From Odobenus rosmarus divergens (Eukaryota > Chordata > Mammalia > Carnivora > Odobenidae), in NCBI RefSeq assembly GCF_000321225.1, contig NW_004450661.1:761452-825451 (forward strand): a stretch of 64,000 nucleotides of DNA. Reading direction: 5' to 3'. Made by a program: the position numbers and the translations under genes. Every line of letters begins with the position of its first letter. Within the stretch, counting starts at the first letter, position 1. Shown piece by piece: positions 12,601-64,000 of the stretch. The notes beneath the pieces are model-generated. The model had not been told where the DNA came from. It saw only the letters and a program-made list of their open reading frames with translations, and did no database searches.

Positions 12601-13539
12601 ACTTCAAGGGGGCATTTTATGTTATAAGGTGCTTACTTGACTTGGTTGTAGATAGGAGAAGGGGGCCTCAGACTCATCAGGGACCTCAGATCCTGGTTGT
12701 CTGGGAGCTCACCAGAGGATGACTGCTGACCTCTCAGGTGTGACTGGTCCCATCTGGCCTGTGGGGCATCCTGCTGACACCCTCCACTAAAGGCCCAACT
12801 CCCAGCCATTTGCTTCCACCTGAGAAGCCCTGATCAAAGCTGTCTCTTCTTTTGGACCCCAGGGGACAGGCCCTCGAGCAGCTCTGTGTCCCCTCACCAG
12901 GGCCCTGGGCAGAAGTGATTATAGCATTTGCCTGTGTCCATAATGTCAGTATTCCCACTGCGGCCAATTTCAAGCTGACAACACGAGACTGCTCCACACA
13001 GAGCTGGGGAGACACACACAGTTGGCTCTCATGCTCTAGAATAAGCTGGCTGCAGCCCCCCACAGGCCCTGGGGAATTTCTGGAATCCTGCAGGTCATGC
13101 TACCCCGTCTCACTCACCTTTTCCCTCTAGGCCTGCCTCATGATTACTTCCTGCCCCGTTAAGTGTGGTTGCAGTCAGAGTACCTCCCACGCTTATGGCT
13201 CCCCCACAGCAGGGTCCTGAGAAGCCCACCCATCCACCCATCTGTGTCACCAATCTCCCCCCATTCCTGGATGGGTGAAAGCAAAGATGTGTGCACCTAT
13301 TTCTCCCTGTCTCCTTCCCAGGATCCACTCCAACCCAAACTGTCAGTCTGTCTACACCTGTTCCTCTCCAGCAAGGCCCTCACTCATGTCATGTTCCTCT
13401 TAATACACAGGGGCTTAAGCCCCACACTTGTGTCTGAATGCAGAAGCGGTTTCCCTCTATACCTTAGAACCTATTTTATGACATGAGTCCTCCAGATGGG
13501 GGTTACATCGATTTAGTACCCCCCAAATATTATCTCTAT

Positions 13540-13740
13540 CACAACTGTTTAGTACATGTGAGACAATGTGCTAAGTCTATATGTCCACGATTTCATTTAA
13601 GCTGCACCATGACCATAGAGGACTCTGTCCCCATTTTACAGATGAGTTAATAGACTCAAAGAGGTCAGTAACTTGCCTGAGGCCATTCAAGTAGTAACTA
13701 GCAGCGGTAGAATTTGAACTCAGGTTGAACTCCAAACCTC
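13540..13740 (+). repeat. MIR SINE
   Basis: The segment contains 'ccccattttacagatgagtt' and the tail 'gaggtcagtaacttgcctga', the MIR core and 3' part. Confidence 0.75.
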
Positions 13741-15355
13741 CGCTCTTTACCCGATGCTAAATTGTGGAAGCACAAACTTTCTCTTTGTGCTGAAGCTATT
13801 AGAAGACTCCATGGAGTCTACAGGCATTTTTTTTTTAATGGGGAAGGAGGGACATTGCCTAAGAGTTGCAGCCAGTGGACATATTTTCCTACTTCTTAGG
13901 TCCAAGGAGAATGGGGAAAAGGGTGTTGGCAGAAATGGTGCTCCCCCACCGCCCGCCCCCCAGACAGTATCCTCCTGTAGTAGAGGCAACTAGGGCAGAG
14001 AGTGCCCAAAGGGACAGAGATTCCCCCCAAACCACCCAACCACCCCCCAAGAACATGTTTCTCTCGAGTATTCACTGCTTCACTAAGGGCACCGTCCCCC
14101 CAATACTCCTACCAGAAACATGACAGCCAGCCCAGACCCCTCTCACTGCTCTGTGGGCACGTCGCTTGGTACCGTATGTAATCAGAACCCCAAATGTATC
14201 CCAAGCCCACCCCTTCTCTTCCTCACTATACCACCATGATCCAAGCCACCGTCATTTCTCTCCTGGACATCCGTCCCCCACCCATTTTTCCATATATCAA
14301 CTCCTACTCCCCCCACCCCATTCTCCACAGAGCAGCTGGTGTGAGCTCGAAAACGAATGGTGTAACCGCTCTGCTAAAAATCTTTCAGTGTCTTACAGTC
14401 TCGCTTAGAAGACAATCCAGTATCTTTAGCAGAGTCTTAAACGGTCTGTCCCCTGCCTGCCTTCCCCTGCCCACTCCGCCCTGCGTCATGCAGAGTTCAC
14501 CCAGCTCCAGCCACATTGTCCCTTCCATCCCATCAGGCTCTGTTCCTGCCCTGCCCCCACACTGACCTCCTGTATTTTACTCCTGCTGCCAAAATCCTCC
14601 CTCACACACGCTCTGTGCTTGGCAGGCTCCTTCACAAACTTCTGATCACAGTTTCAATATGACTGACCTGCTATAGGGCCTTCCCAGGACTTTATCTAAA
14701 GGTGACCGTCCCCGTTTGTCCCTCTTACAAGCCTAGGTTTTATTCTTTCACAGTTTTCCCACACTTTGTCACTGCGTACATGGTACTTTACTTGCTCATT
14801 GCAGGCCCCCTGGAGCCTGCCAGTCCCAGTAGGACAGAACCATCATCTGTACGGAGCCGGCACCTGGCGCATCATAGGTGCTGACTCAGGTGAATGCATA
14901 TGGCAACTCCAGAACCCCGATACAAAGATAGGACAAGATTCAATTCAGATTTTAATGAATAACTATTTCTCCAGCACTGTACTAATGTTGTGGGAGCTTG
15001 GGAGGAAACAATGCTTGTTCATCGAACAGTCTTTCATTTAGCCCAGAACAGGTGGGAGAGAGGTAGGAGTAAGCATGACTGGGGAGGTGGGAGAACGGAT
15101 ACAACACGCGGTAACAGAAGGGATGTCTGGCTGACTCTGTGGTTTGAATCGACATCAACAGGAAATGCCTCAGCTCAGATCCGCACCCCCCCGCAAGGTG
15201 GATATTCACGTATTAATCCATACATGTGTGTTAATGCCCTTAAATACATATGTACAAAGTGGACTTTGTACTACTAGAATCTCAACTCCTTGAGTGTATA
15301 ACAAGTACAATGGGCAGGCAATAGACCCGCAACACATTCGTTATAGTAATTTTAG

Positions 15356-15528
15356 TTTTTTTTTTTTTTTTTTTTTTTAAAAATTTTATTTATTTATTTT
15401 TTTTGAGAGAGAGAGTGTTCACACGGTGTGAGGGTTTGGGGGGCAACACGGGGCTTGATCCCAGGACCCTGAGATCATGACCTGAGCCGAAGGCAGATGC
15501 TTAACCCACTGAGCCACCCAGGCACCCC
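15356..15528 (-). mobile_element. CAN-SINE, inverted
   Basis: A poly(T) run and AAATAAAT complement are followed by the complement of the tRNA-derived head, ending 'ccactgagccacccaggcac'. Imperfect repeats 'gtaatttta' flank it (15346 and 15536), probably the target-site duplication. It lies 190 bp upstream of the first coding exon of CAMK1G. Confidence 0.9.
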
Positions 15529-15715
15529 TGTTGTGGTAATTTTAAAAAGCAAGCGGAGAGAATAGTCTTATTTTTGTCCATTATCCAGGTTTTGCTTCTA
15601 ATCCTTCTTTCTAGTTATTATGTGAAAGATATGAGTGTTTTCGATTCTTTTTGCAATTTGTTCTCATCCTGTCTGAGACATTAGCTGATCAGACCCTTTC
15701 TCCCCTTCCTCAAAG

Positions 15716-15744
15716 CATCCCCCAAAGCTTCAACTCTGGAGGCA
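15716..15744 (+). other. CAMK1G: CAMK1G exon 2, 5'UTR part
   Basis: The segment lies between a pyrimidine-rich acceptor (AG at 15714-15715) and the start codon. A second AG at 15726-15727 could serve as the acceptor instead, so the exon start is uncertain by 12 bases. The context GGCAATGG has G at +4. Confidence 0.6.
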
Positions 15745-33641
<17,897 letters not shown>

Positions 33642-33810
33642 TCCCTGGAGCCCACGCCTGTGTCGATTTTCAGGTGAGGTGACAGAGGTGGGAGGGCCAG
33701 GGCAGGGGGCTGTCTCAGAAGGCCAGCCCCATCACAGAGCTGAATGAACGGGGCTGAGGGGCGCCGGGAGCCACAGGCCCACCCCCACCCTGAACCCCTT
33801 TCCTCTGCAG

Positions 33811-34675
33811 GAGAGACGTGCAACTCTTCTCTGCCTTCCCAACCTGGCGTCCACCCTGCAGCGCAGGAAGGCGGAGCGGGCGGAGCAGGACCTGGCAGGA
33901 GTTTACGGTGAGAAGCCCTGGGCTGCTGCCGCCTGGGGCAGACCCTCCCAGAAGGCCCAGGAGCGAGCCCCCAAGGCGCGGAGGCCTCGTTGGAAGCTGT
34001 GAGCAGGAGGAGCGGCATCCACCCGCTTTCAGGTCTCCCTGACCTGCCTGCTCTGTGCCCCCACACCCTACGTGCCGTGACTCTGTGCAGTGAACTAGGT
34101 AGCTCTTGCCCGGGTCTGTGTCGTTTGTGATGAAAAGCTTCCCGGGCTGGCCAGGCTGTGTCACCTTCTCCGAGCAAAGCCATATGGAGCATCGACCCAG
34201 ACTCCCGCTCAGCACACGCTCCTGCCTCGAGGCCTTCGTGCCCGTGGCCAGAACGGGCTCATTAATGTAGTCGCCTGCCCATCTGCATGAATGACAGGTG
34301 GCTCCGTGGTCTGCCTGTGAGCTCTCAAGTTCCAATCCTTGACTCCATGATTAGCTCCAACGGGCCCAGCACACCTCCCTCCCTGCCCCAGGCCAAAAGC
34401 AGTACCACAGCCTTCCAGACGAAAAAGAAAGAAATCAAGGAGGGGCTGTAAGGAATTCTTATCCTGGCCAGATGCCTCACCCGCACCCGATTAAGTAAAA
34501 ATTGGAAGTTGACTGTTTTCCTTTCAGCTGGCAATTTTCATCCTGCTTCTGCTCTTCTTTCTGTCCCCGAAAATCAGGGGCATTATTCCTGTCCCTCCCT
34601 CGTTTTCTTGTACCCCTGCCCCCTCCAGCTTCACGTTCGGTGTTGTGCTCAATAAAATGGACATATTTTTCTCTA
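33811..34675 (+). other. CAMK1G: CAMK1G exon 13, 3'UTR (inferred)
   Basis: A good acceptor (polypyrimidine then CTGCAG at 33801-33810) pairs with the donor at 33674, and the exon would run to the poly(A) signal at 34651. If the 137-bp intron is retained, the UTR is simply continuous. No coding frame continues here; antisense open frames of about 200 codons over it are chance. Confidence 0.65.
34651..34656 (+). terminator. CAMK1G: Poly(A) signal AATAAA of CAMK1G
   Basis: The canonical hexamer is followed by a T-rich element (tatttttctct) and then 'tttggttcttcc', as expected around a cleavage site at about 34670-34676. Confidence 0.8.
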
Positions 34676-34964
34676 GGAGGCTTCCTTTGGTTCTTCCTAA
34701 AGTCAGGCGTGGCTCTGGGATGTCTGAGCCTGTGTGGAATGGAAAGTGAGCTGGGCCCTTGGGGTCAGGAGGAACCTGGCAGGGTAGTGGCTGACACAGA
34801 GAGCATCGCGTGTGCCAGGTACTGAGTGACATGAGTTACATCTGTTGACTCATTTACTCCTCACAACTCCAGGGGTAGGCTCTGTTGGAGCCCAAGCAGT
34901 CAGGCTCTGGCATCCATTCTCCTAACAACTACATTAAATGATCCAGATGATCGTGAATTTGAAG

Positions 34965-35010
34965 CCCTGCCCTCTGCCCTCTGCCCTCTGCCCTCTGCCC
35001 TCTGCCCTGC
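34965..35010 (+). repeat. (CCCTCTG)n heptamer array
   Basis: Five perfect copies at 34970-35004 are flanked by partial copies. All pyrimidine except the G, it lies about 300 bp past the CAMK1G poly(A) site. Confidence 0.95.
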
Positions 35011-35188
35011 CACATCTGTGAGCTTCGGGGAGTAACACAGCCTTCTGTGACTTGGCTTCCTCACTTGTCAAATGGGAACAGCAGTACCACCTGCATCATG
35101 AGATAACGCAGATGATGTATCTAGCACAGTGCTCAATAATTAACATGATTAACAATGATCAAGAAAATGTAGATAAAATGCCTAGCAC

Positions 35189-35402
35189 GGAGCGCCTGGG
35201 TGGCTTAGTCAGTTAAGCGTCTGCCTTCAGCTCAGGTCATGATCCTGGAGTCCTGGGATCGAGTCCCACGAGGGGCTCTCTGCTCAGCAGGGAGTCTGCT
35301 TCTCCCTCTCGCTCTGCCCTTCTACCTGCTTGTGCTTTATTTCTCTGTCTCTGTCTCTCTCTCTCTCAAATAAAACCTTAAAAAAATTTTTTTTTAATTT
35401 TA
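35189..35402 (+). mobile_element. CAN-SINE between CAMK1G and LAMB3
   Basis: Head 'gcgcctgggtggcttagtca', body and A-tail are complete. A perfect 14-bp duplication, aaaatgcctagcac, lies at 35175-35188 and 35403-35416. Confidence 0.94.
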
Positions 35403-35869
35403 AAAATGCCTAGCACATTGCACAGGCTGTGGTTAGCACACAGATATTCACACCATTTCCATATCTGCCGCACACACAAATGCACATCCATTTGCAACTT
35501 CTCCTTGAGATCCCAAGAGACACAGATTCCGCCTCTGGAGCTGTGAGAATTTGGACATCATACTTCCCTTCTCTGGATTTCTATTTCCTCATCTGTGAAT
35601 GAGCAACTGGATCACTGCTCAAAGACGGAAATCGTCTGGTCTCTCAAGGATGGGATCCTTTGGGTCCTGGGGCAAAGGGGTCCAGCCCCCCTAAGTTTGG
35701 TTGACGAGCAACCTGGACTGAGCCAAGTGGGACAGCCTGTGCTTCATACACCTCCAGGCCTTGGGCTTGAGCAGAGGAGCACCCAGGAACCCCAGGTGGG
35801 AGACGGGAACAAGTGACAAAAGTGTACTTAATGGGGAGATGGACCATTTTCTCTCTTTCAACCTCCAGA

Positions 35870-36243
35870 CTTCTTTCCAAAGATTTTTATTGGGCTTTTC
35901 ATTTGTACATCACGTTTTTGTTAAGTTTTGGTGTTCATCCAGGATTCAGCCTCCATGGAAGATGAAGGGCAAGGACACTGGCCGGCCAAGTGCGCCTCCA
36001 CTTGAGAGCTCCTCATCACAAGGACACGGCCCGCCTCCACCCTCTGTCTCTGAGATGTAATTTCCCATCAGCTCCGGCTCAGCTGCAGCCCAGAATAATC
36101 TTAACAGCTGCACTCCAGGGGCGGTCCGGGCTGTGCTTTAGGCTGTATAAAAGTCTCCTGGAGCCGGAAGGCATCCCAGCCCAGCCTGTCCTCCAAAAGT
36201 AAAGAGGGCAGATGAGCGGGGCTGGGGGCTGCAGGCTGGCGCA
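35870..36243 (-). other. LAMB3: LAMB3 3'UTR
   Basis: Runs from the stop codon at 36244-36246 down to the poly(A) signal at 35886. It contains no further recognisable repeat. Confidence 0.7.
35886..35891 (-). terminator. LAMB3: Poly(A) signal AATAAA of LAMB3
   Basis: The complement TTTATT is 353 bases below the LAMB3 stop codon, which gives a 3'UTR of about 370 nt, close to what I recall for human LAMB3. Cleavage is expected at about 35865-35875. Confidence 0.75.
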
Positions 36244-60035
<23,792 letters not shown>

Positions 60036-60335
60036 CTGCGGGAGAGGAAGACAACAGAGCCTCGTGGGCGGGGTCCAAAGAGGATTACCCCCAGCATCCT
60101 GAGAGCCTAGAAGATTCCCTCCATGGAAATCCTACCCGCAAGGATCCACTGGTTTCAATAATACCCTTGGAAGGATTAGCCTCTTAAAACAAGGCTATTG
60201 GTCATCTTTGAATGTAATTCTGTGTTCCTCCTAACATATAGATAAGTGAATAGTGAGTAGGCATTATTGCCAGGAAAGAGGTGTGAGGTGGCAGAAAAAC
60301 GTTGGTACAGAACATTGCCTCAAAGAGAAATTTGA

Positions 60336-60547
60336 GGGGTGTCTGGGTGGCTTAGTCGGTTAAGCGTCTGACTCTTGGTTTCGGCTCAGGTCGTGACCAC
60401 GGGGTTGTGAGATCAAGCCCCACATCAGGCTCCACACTCAGCAGAGTCTGCTTGGGAGTCTCTCTCTCCCTCCTCCTTGCCCCTCCCCCTGCCTGCTCTC
60501 ACCCTCCAAATAAATAAATAAATAAATAAATATCTTTAAAAAAGAGA
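60336..60547 (+). mobile_element. CAN-SINE in LAMB3 intron 3
   Basis: Head 'ggtgtctgggtggcttagtc', body of the 'gcgtctgactcttggtttcg' type and an AAAT-rich tail. The target duplication is not clear. Antisense to LAMB3. Confidence 0.88.
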
Positions 60548-62040
60548 GAGAAACCTGAAAAGAGTATCAAGAACAAAAAGATGAGGAACTCACTTTAATT
60601 TAGCCCCTCCTATGTGCTAGGTACGGTTAGAGGGTTTTATATCTCATCTCACCTAATGCTGGCAGCTCCAGGGAAAACTGAGTTTCTGAGCATCAAGGAG
60701 AGGGGCCACCAAAAAAAAGGACAAGGGACTTTGGGGTTCCAGTCCTAGCTCTGTGTTACCCCATTTTCTAGGCTCAGTTTTCTCCTCTGTAGATTGAGTG
60801 GAGGCTGAAATAGAATTCATTCCACACATTCAACAGGTATTTATTGAGTGTGCACTATGTGCTAGACCCCGCTCTGGGCTCTGGAGTTATAACAGTGAAC
60901 AAAGTAAAGACCCTGCCCTTAGGGAGCCAACATTACAGTAACATTTGGATGATCTCAAAGGCCTTCCAGCACCGATGTCTGGGACTTAAGGACGCTTCCC
61001 AGGTTTGGCATTTCCTACCCACAGGAAAGAATCTGAGGGTCCCCAACCAATGAAGCTTTGTGGTTAGGTGGTCCCAAGGCCAGGAATGCATAGGACAGAG
61101 GAAATCTGCCACCCTGGGGCTGAGAGCAAGAGTTCCCGCATGAAGATCGAGGCCAGGGTGGGCAGCCAAAAAGGAAACCACCTCACTGGGGAGCTCCCCC
61201 CAAAACCACACCTTCCCTGGCCTGCCCATGCCCTGGAGTGAGACAAGAGACAGAACTGAACCCCAGGGGCTCCACAGCAGGCAGAGATCACCAAGCAAAA
61301 GAACAGGGCCAGAGTACATGGCCCTTGTTCTCTTAGTTTATATGTGTGCGCACACACACATACCCGGCAGAGACAGCATGACCTTGCCTCAGCTCCCCCA
61401 TGCAACACAAATAAATTCTGTTTTCTCTAAGTTACCATGGTACCAGACCTTGTGCCTAGCGTAAAGAACACTGTTCAAGAGGGCTCCATATTCACCCACA
61501 AGTAGAAGCTTGGACAAGAACCTCACTGGCCTGCTGTTCCTTCTGGGTGGGGACAACTGTATCTCCAAATACCACATGCCTCTGCTTTCCCCTACGGCCT
61601 CCACTCACCAGAACCAGGGAAAAGCTTTCGCTTCTCCAAGGCCTTCCAGCTCCTGAACCTCTGCCCTGTCCAGGGAAGGTGATAAGCCAATACGACTGAT
61701 GTCTTAGAACGGGTAGTGTCTGCAGAACTGATTAACCTGACAGGTCAGTCCCAAAGGGATTGAGTTAATATGCTGAGCCTGTGCCTGGGGTTATGGAAAT
61801 TCCTTGCCCAACACCCATCTTCCCTCTCCACTGCTGACAAAGCTTGGGGCAGTGCGGAAGCTGAAGGGGAGCCTCGGCTTCCCACCCCGCTTTCCAGCTC
61901 TCACCTCCAAAATAAGAGAATTGTCATCCTTCCTAGTGCTTGGAGGTTTCCTCGTCGGGTCCAAAAGTGCTTTATTAAACAATATTTGTATGATATTTAA
62001 TGTTCAAATAATGGCTAGCACATGTGCCCTATACAGAGCA

Positions 62041-62371
62041 CTCATTGCCTCCCTCCTCTTTACCGCCCCTCCCTCCCCGCTCACTGCCCCTCCCTGCTTA
62101 CTGCCCCTCCCTCCCTCCCTGCTCACTGCCCCTCCCCCCCTTTACTGCCCCTCCCTCCCCGCTCACTGCCCTTCCCTCCCCACTCACTGCCCCTCCCTCC
62201 CCGCTCACTGCCCCGCCCTGCTCACTGCCCCTCCCTCCCTCCCTGCTCACTGCCCCTCCCTCCCCGCTCACTGCCTTTCCCTCCCGGCTTACTGCCCCTC
62301 CCTCCCTGCTCTGCCCCCCTCCCCTTCACTGCCCCGCCCTCCCTGCTCACTGTCCCTCCCTCCCCGCTTGC
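62041..62371. repeat. GC-rich minisatellite, unit about 20 bp
   Basis: About 16 units close to 'ctcactgcccctccctcccc' follow one another with length variation in the C/T part. The + strand is almost pure pyrimidine, so the LAMB3 sense strand carries repeated runs of three or four G. A 249-codon open frame over it is an artefact of the repeat. Confidence 0.9.
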
Positions 62372-62679
62372 CCTGCTACATTTTTCTTCATAGTACATAT
62401 CTCCACTTGAAATATTGTACACTTATTGTCTATTTATTTGCTTATATTATCTGTTTACTACAAATGTATACTCCACAAGGGCTTCCTTTCCTGTATCCTC
62501 AGTGCTTAGAAAAGTGCCTTGCACATAGTAGGCCCTTAATACTTACTGAATGAATAGTAAATACTCAGTAAGTGCTAACATTTTAATTATCACTAGACAT
62601 TCTCTTCCTGCAGTCAGGGAGTTTAGAAGGAGGGATGGGGGAGGGAGGTAATAAAACAGCAATATTATGTGACAGAGAG

Positions 62680-62830
62680 CCCACTACGGGCCAGGTACTG
62701 TACTAGGAGTTTGAATACAAAAACCTATTTAAGCCTCACAACAGCCCTATGTGGTAAGGAATATTATTCCCATTTTATATATGTGAAAAGTGAGGCTCAA
62801 AAAGGCTAGTGACTTTTCTACTGACCGACA
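62680..62830 (+). repeat. MIR SINE
   Basis: 'tacgggccaggtactgtact' and 'cccattttatatatgtgaaa' mark the MIR core. Confidence 0.7.
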
Positions 62831-62884
62831 GCCAATGTCAGCCCCAGCACCAATCAACACTAGAAAGGGTCCCTTATCACCTCC

Positions 62885-62940
62885 CGCTCCTCTCTCTGCC
62901 TCTCTCCCCCTCCCTCTCTCTCTCTCTCCCTCCCTCCCTC
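62885..62940. repeat. CT-rich low-complexity run
   Basis: Mixed CTCTCT and CCCT runs, pyrimidine only over most of its length. Confidence 0.85.
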
Positions 62941-64000
62941 TGTGTCATCCTCTCACTTCTGCTAGGAAACCAGACATCACAGGAAGCATGGTAAAGGGTG
63001 ACGATCTCTGTCTCACTCAAAGGGCTTGGCCTGACCCTGCCACTGACCATGGGGGAGCCTAAGGTGGAGAGAGCACTTTGGGAAGAAAGCTGCCTTCTCA
63101 GGCTGACCCAGCTCAGTTAACACAGAAACTGTAGATGTGTCAGTGGCTGAAATAAATACCTGGGCACTTAAAATAATCCTTTCTGGGCAAGAGAAGCCTT
63201 TTGCTGGAATCTGACTCTCCTCCAGAATCCTATTTTGGTCCCTGGCAGTAAGCGTGCCCCTCTCCCCACTCTGCGCAGCCTCTCGGGGGCAAACTTTTCC
63301 ACCGCCCAGCCTCTGTCTGCACTCAGCACATGTCCCCCAGAGAGTCAAGGGCCAGCTGCCTTCTGGCCGCCTGTCACCAGAGCTCCCTCCCCAGCTCTGC
63401 TGGGACCTGATCCCAGCCTGTTCCCTGGCCAACACAGCACCAGAAACAAGGCTCTTTCTTTCCTCAGGCCTGGGGCACCAGAGCTAGAACAACTCAACCT
63501 GGAACTGGAAATGACCTTGATGGTCCCCAAAGAATGAAATATTATGTAACTATTAAAAAGACTGCTCCCAGGAAGTTTTTCATATGAAGAACAAAAGTTG
63601 GGCATAAACGTGTATATGCCATGATCTCAAAGACATAAATTTAAAGGAAAAGAAAGTGTTTGGAAGGAAATATACCAATAGATTAGGTTGAACCATATGA
63701 AATGGCTGATATTCAGCCAATCTGACCTACAAAAATAGCCACTGCATGCAGCTTAACCTAATATCTCTGGGTAATAGAATGGCAGGGAGCTTTTTTCTTT
63801 AATATTAAATTTTAATACCTTGGATATATATTCACTTTTATACTCAGGAAAATAGACAGTATTATAAAATAAAACAAACTAAAAAATGTCCAGGGTGTTC
63901 AGTTTGGGCTTTTTACCCTGCCTCCTGGCTCAGGCTTCCTAGTGAGCCTGGGGGTGCCCCACGCCCGCCCCACCTTCCTTCCACGTGTGCAGGCACTGAT

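Larger units (their letters stand above)
5243..15715 (+). other. CAMK1G: CAMK1G intron 1 (inferred)
   Basis: This 10.5-kb interval contains no recognised coding exon. It holds a CpG-rich block (7030-7510), MIR copies (about 6345-6545, 8045-8110, 8880-9010 and 13540-13740), a pentanucleotide array (9588-9633), L2-like DNA at about 14200-14880 and an inverted CAN-SINE (15356-15528). The rest is unremarkable single-copy or unassigned sequence. Confidence 0.6.
34676..35870. other. Short gap between the convergent 3' ends of CAMK1G and LAMB3
   Basis: About 1.2 kb separates the two poly(A) sites. It holds a MIR fragment (about 34800-34900), a heptamer array (34965-35010), a CAN-SINE (35189-35402) and otherwise unassigned sequence. 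No gene is visible. Confidence 0.8.
60036..64000 (-). other. LAMB3: LAMB3 intron 3 (partial)
   Basis: No coding match to LAMB3 residues 1-61 was found on the - strand. The interval holds a CAN-SINE (60336-60547), L2-like text, a 20-bp minisatellite (62041-62371), a MIR (about 62680-62830) and a CT-rich run (62885-62940). The rest is unassigned. Confidence 0.75.

Noticed and set aside
61804..62553. 249-codon + strand open frame rich in Pro, Leu, Ser, Cys
   Set aside because: It is translated minisatellite DNA; all frames give similar repeats and there are no splice or start signals.
60036..64000. Possible LAMB3 exons 1-3
   Set aside because: No - strand frame matched the expected signal peptide or the residues before Trp62, so they must lie beyond the window.

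Overview
The window is nuclear DNA of a carnivoran mammal. Two genes with GT-AG introns are readable, and the interspersed repeats include at least ten tRNA-derived CAN-SINEs, a family confined to Carnivora. The SINE head (GCGCCTGGGTGGCTCAGTTG, with an A-tail after AAATAAATAAAATCTTT) is unlike the dog and cat subfamilies I remember and closer to those of bears or seals. That species-level guess is an inference. No prokaryotic, viral or organellar feature was seen.

Layout. 1-5160 is intergenic DNA made of L2, MIR and CAN-SINE sequence. CAMK1G (calcium/calmodulin-dependent protein kinase I gamma) runs on the + strand from a probable non-coding first exon near 5160 to a poly(A) signal at 34651. 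Its 11 coding exons (15745-33641) join in phase into 470 codons plus stop. A CpG-rich block at about 7030-7510 in intron 1 is a candidate second promoter. 34670-35870 is a short gap between convergent genes and contains one CAN-SINE. LAMB3 (laminin subunit beta-3) runs on the - strand from a poly(A) signal at 35891 up to exon 4 at 60035. The 20 exons seen (4-23) join in phase into 1111 codons plus stop, exactly the human length from Trp62 to the end. Exons 1-3 and the promoter lie beyond the right edge; 60036-64000 is part of intron 3.

The two genes are unrelated in function and are neighbours tail to tail, as in human 1q32. CAMK1G is a membrane-anchored neuronal kinase with a C-terminal CaaX box. 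LAMB3 is the beta chain of laminin-332, the anchoring-filament protein of epithelial basement membranes. Both reading frames look intact.

I found no undescribed biological system. Items most worth a second look: a perfect 16-bp palindrome of two CACGTG E-boxes in CAMK1G intron 8; a G-rich (on the LAMB3 sense strand) 20-bp minisatellite in LAMB3 intron 3; the internal CpG island; a 3'UTR intron in CAMK1G; tandem splice donors at CAMK1G exon 11; a SINE inserted just upstream of the likely branch point of LAMB3 exon 20; and loss of the CpG at the human LAMB3 R635X hotspot codon. Family assignments and human comparisons come from memory, without database searches.
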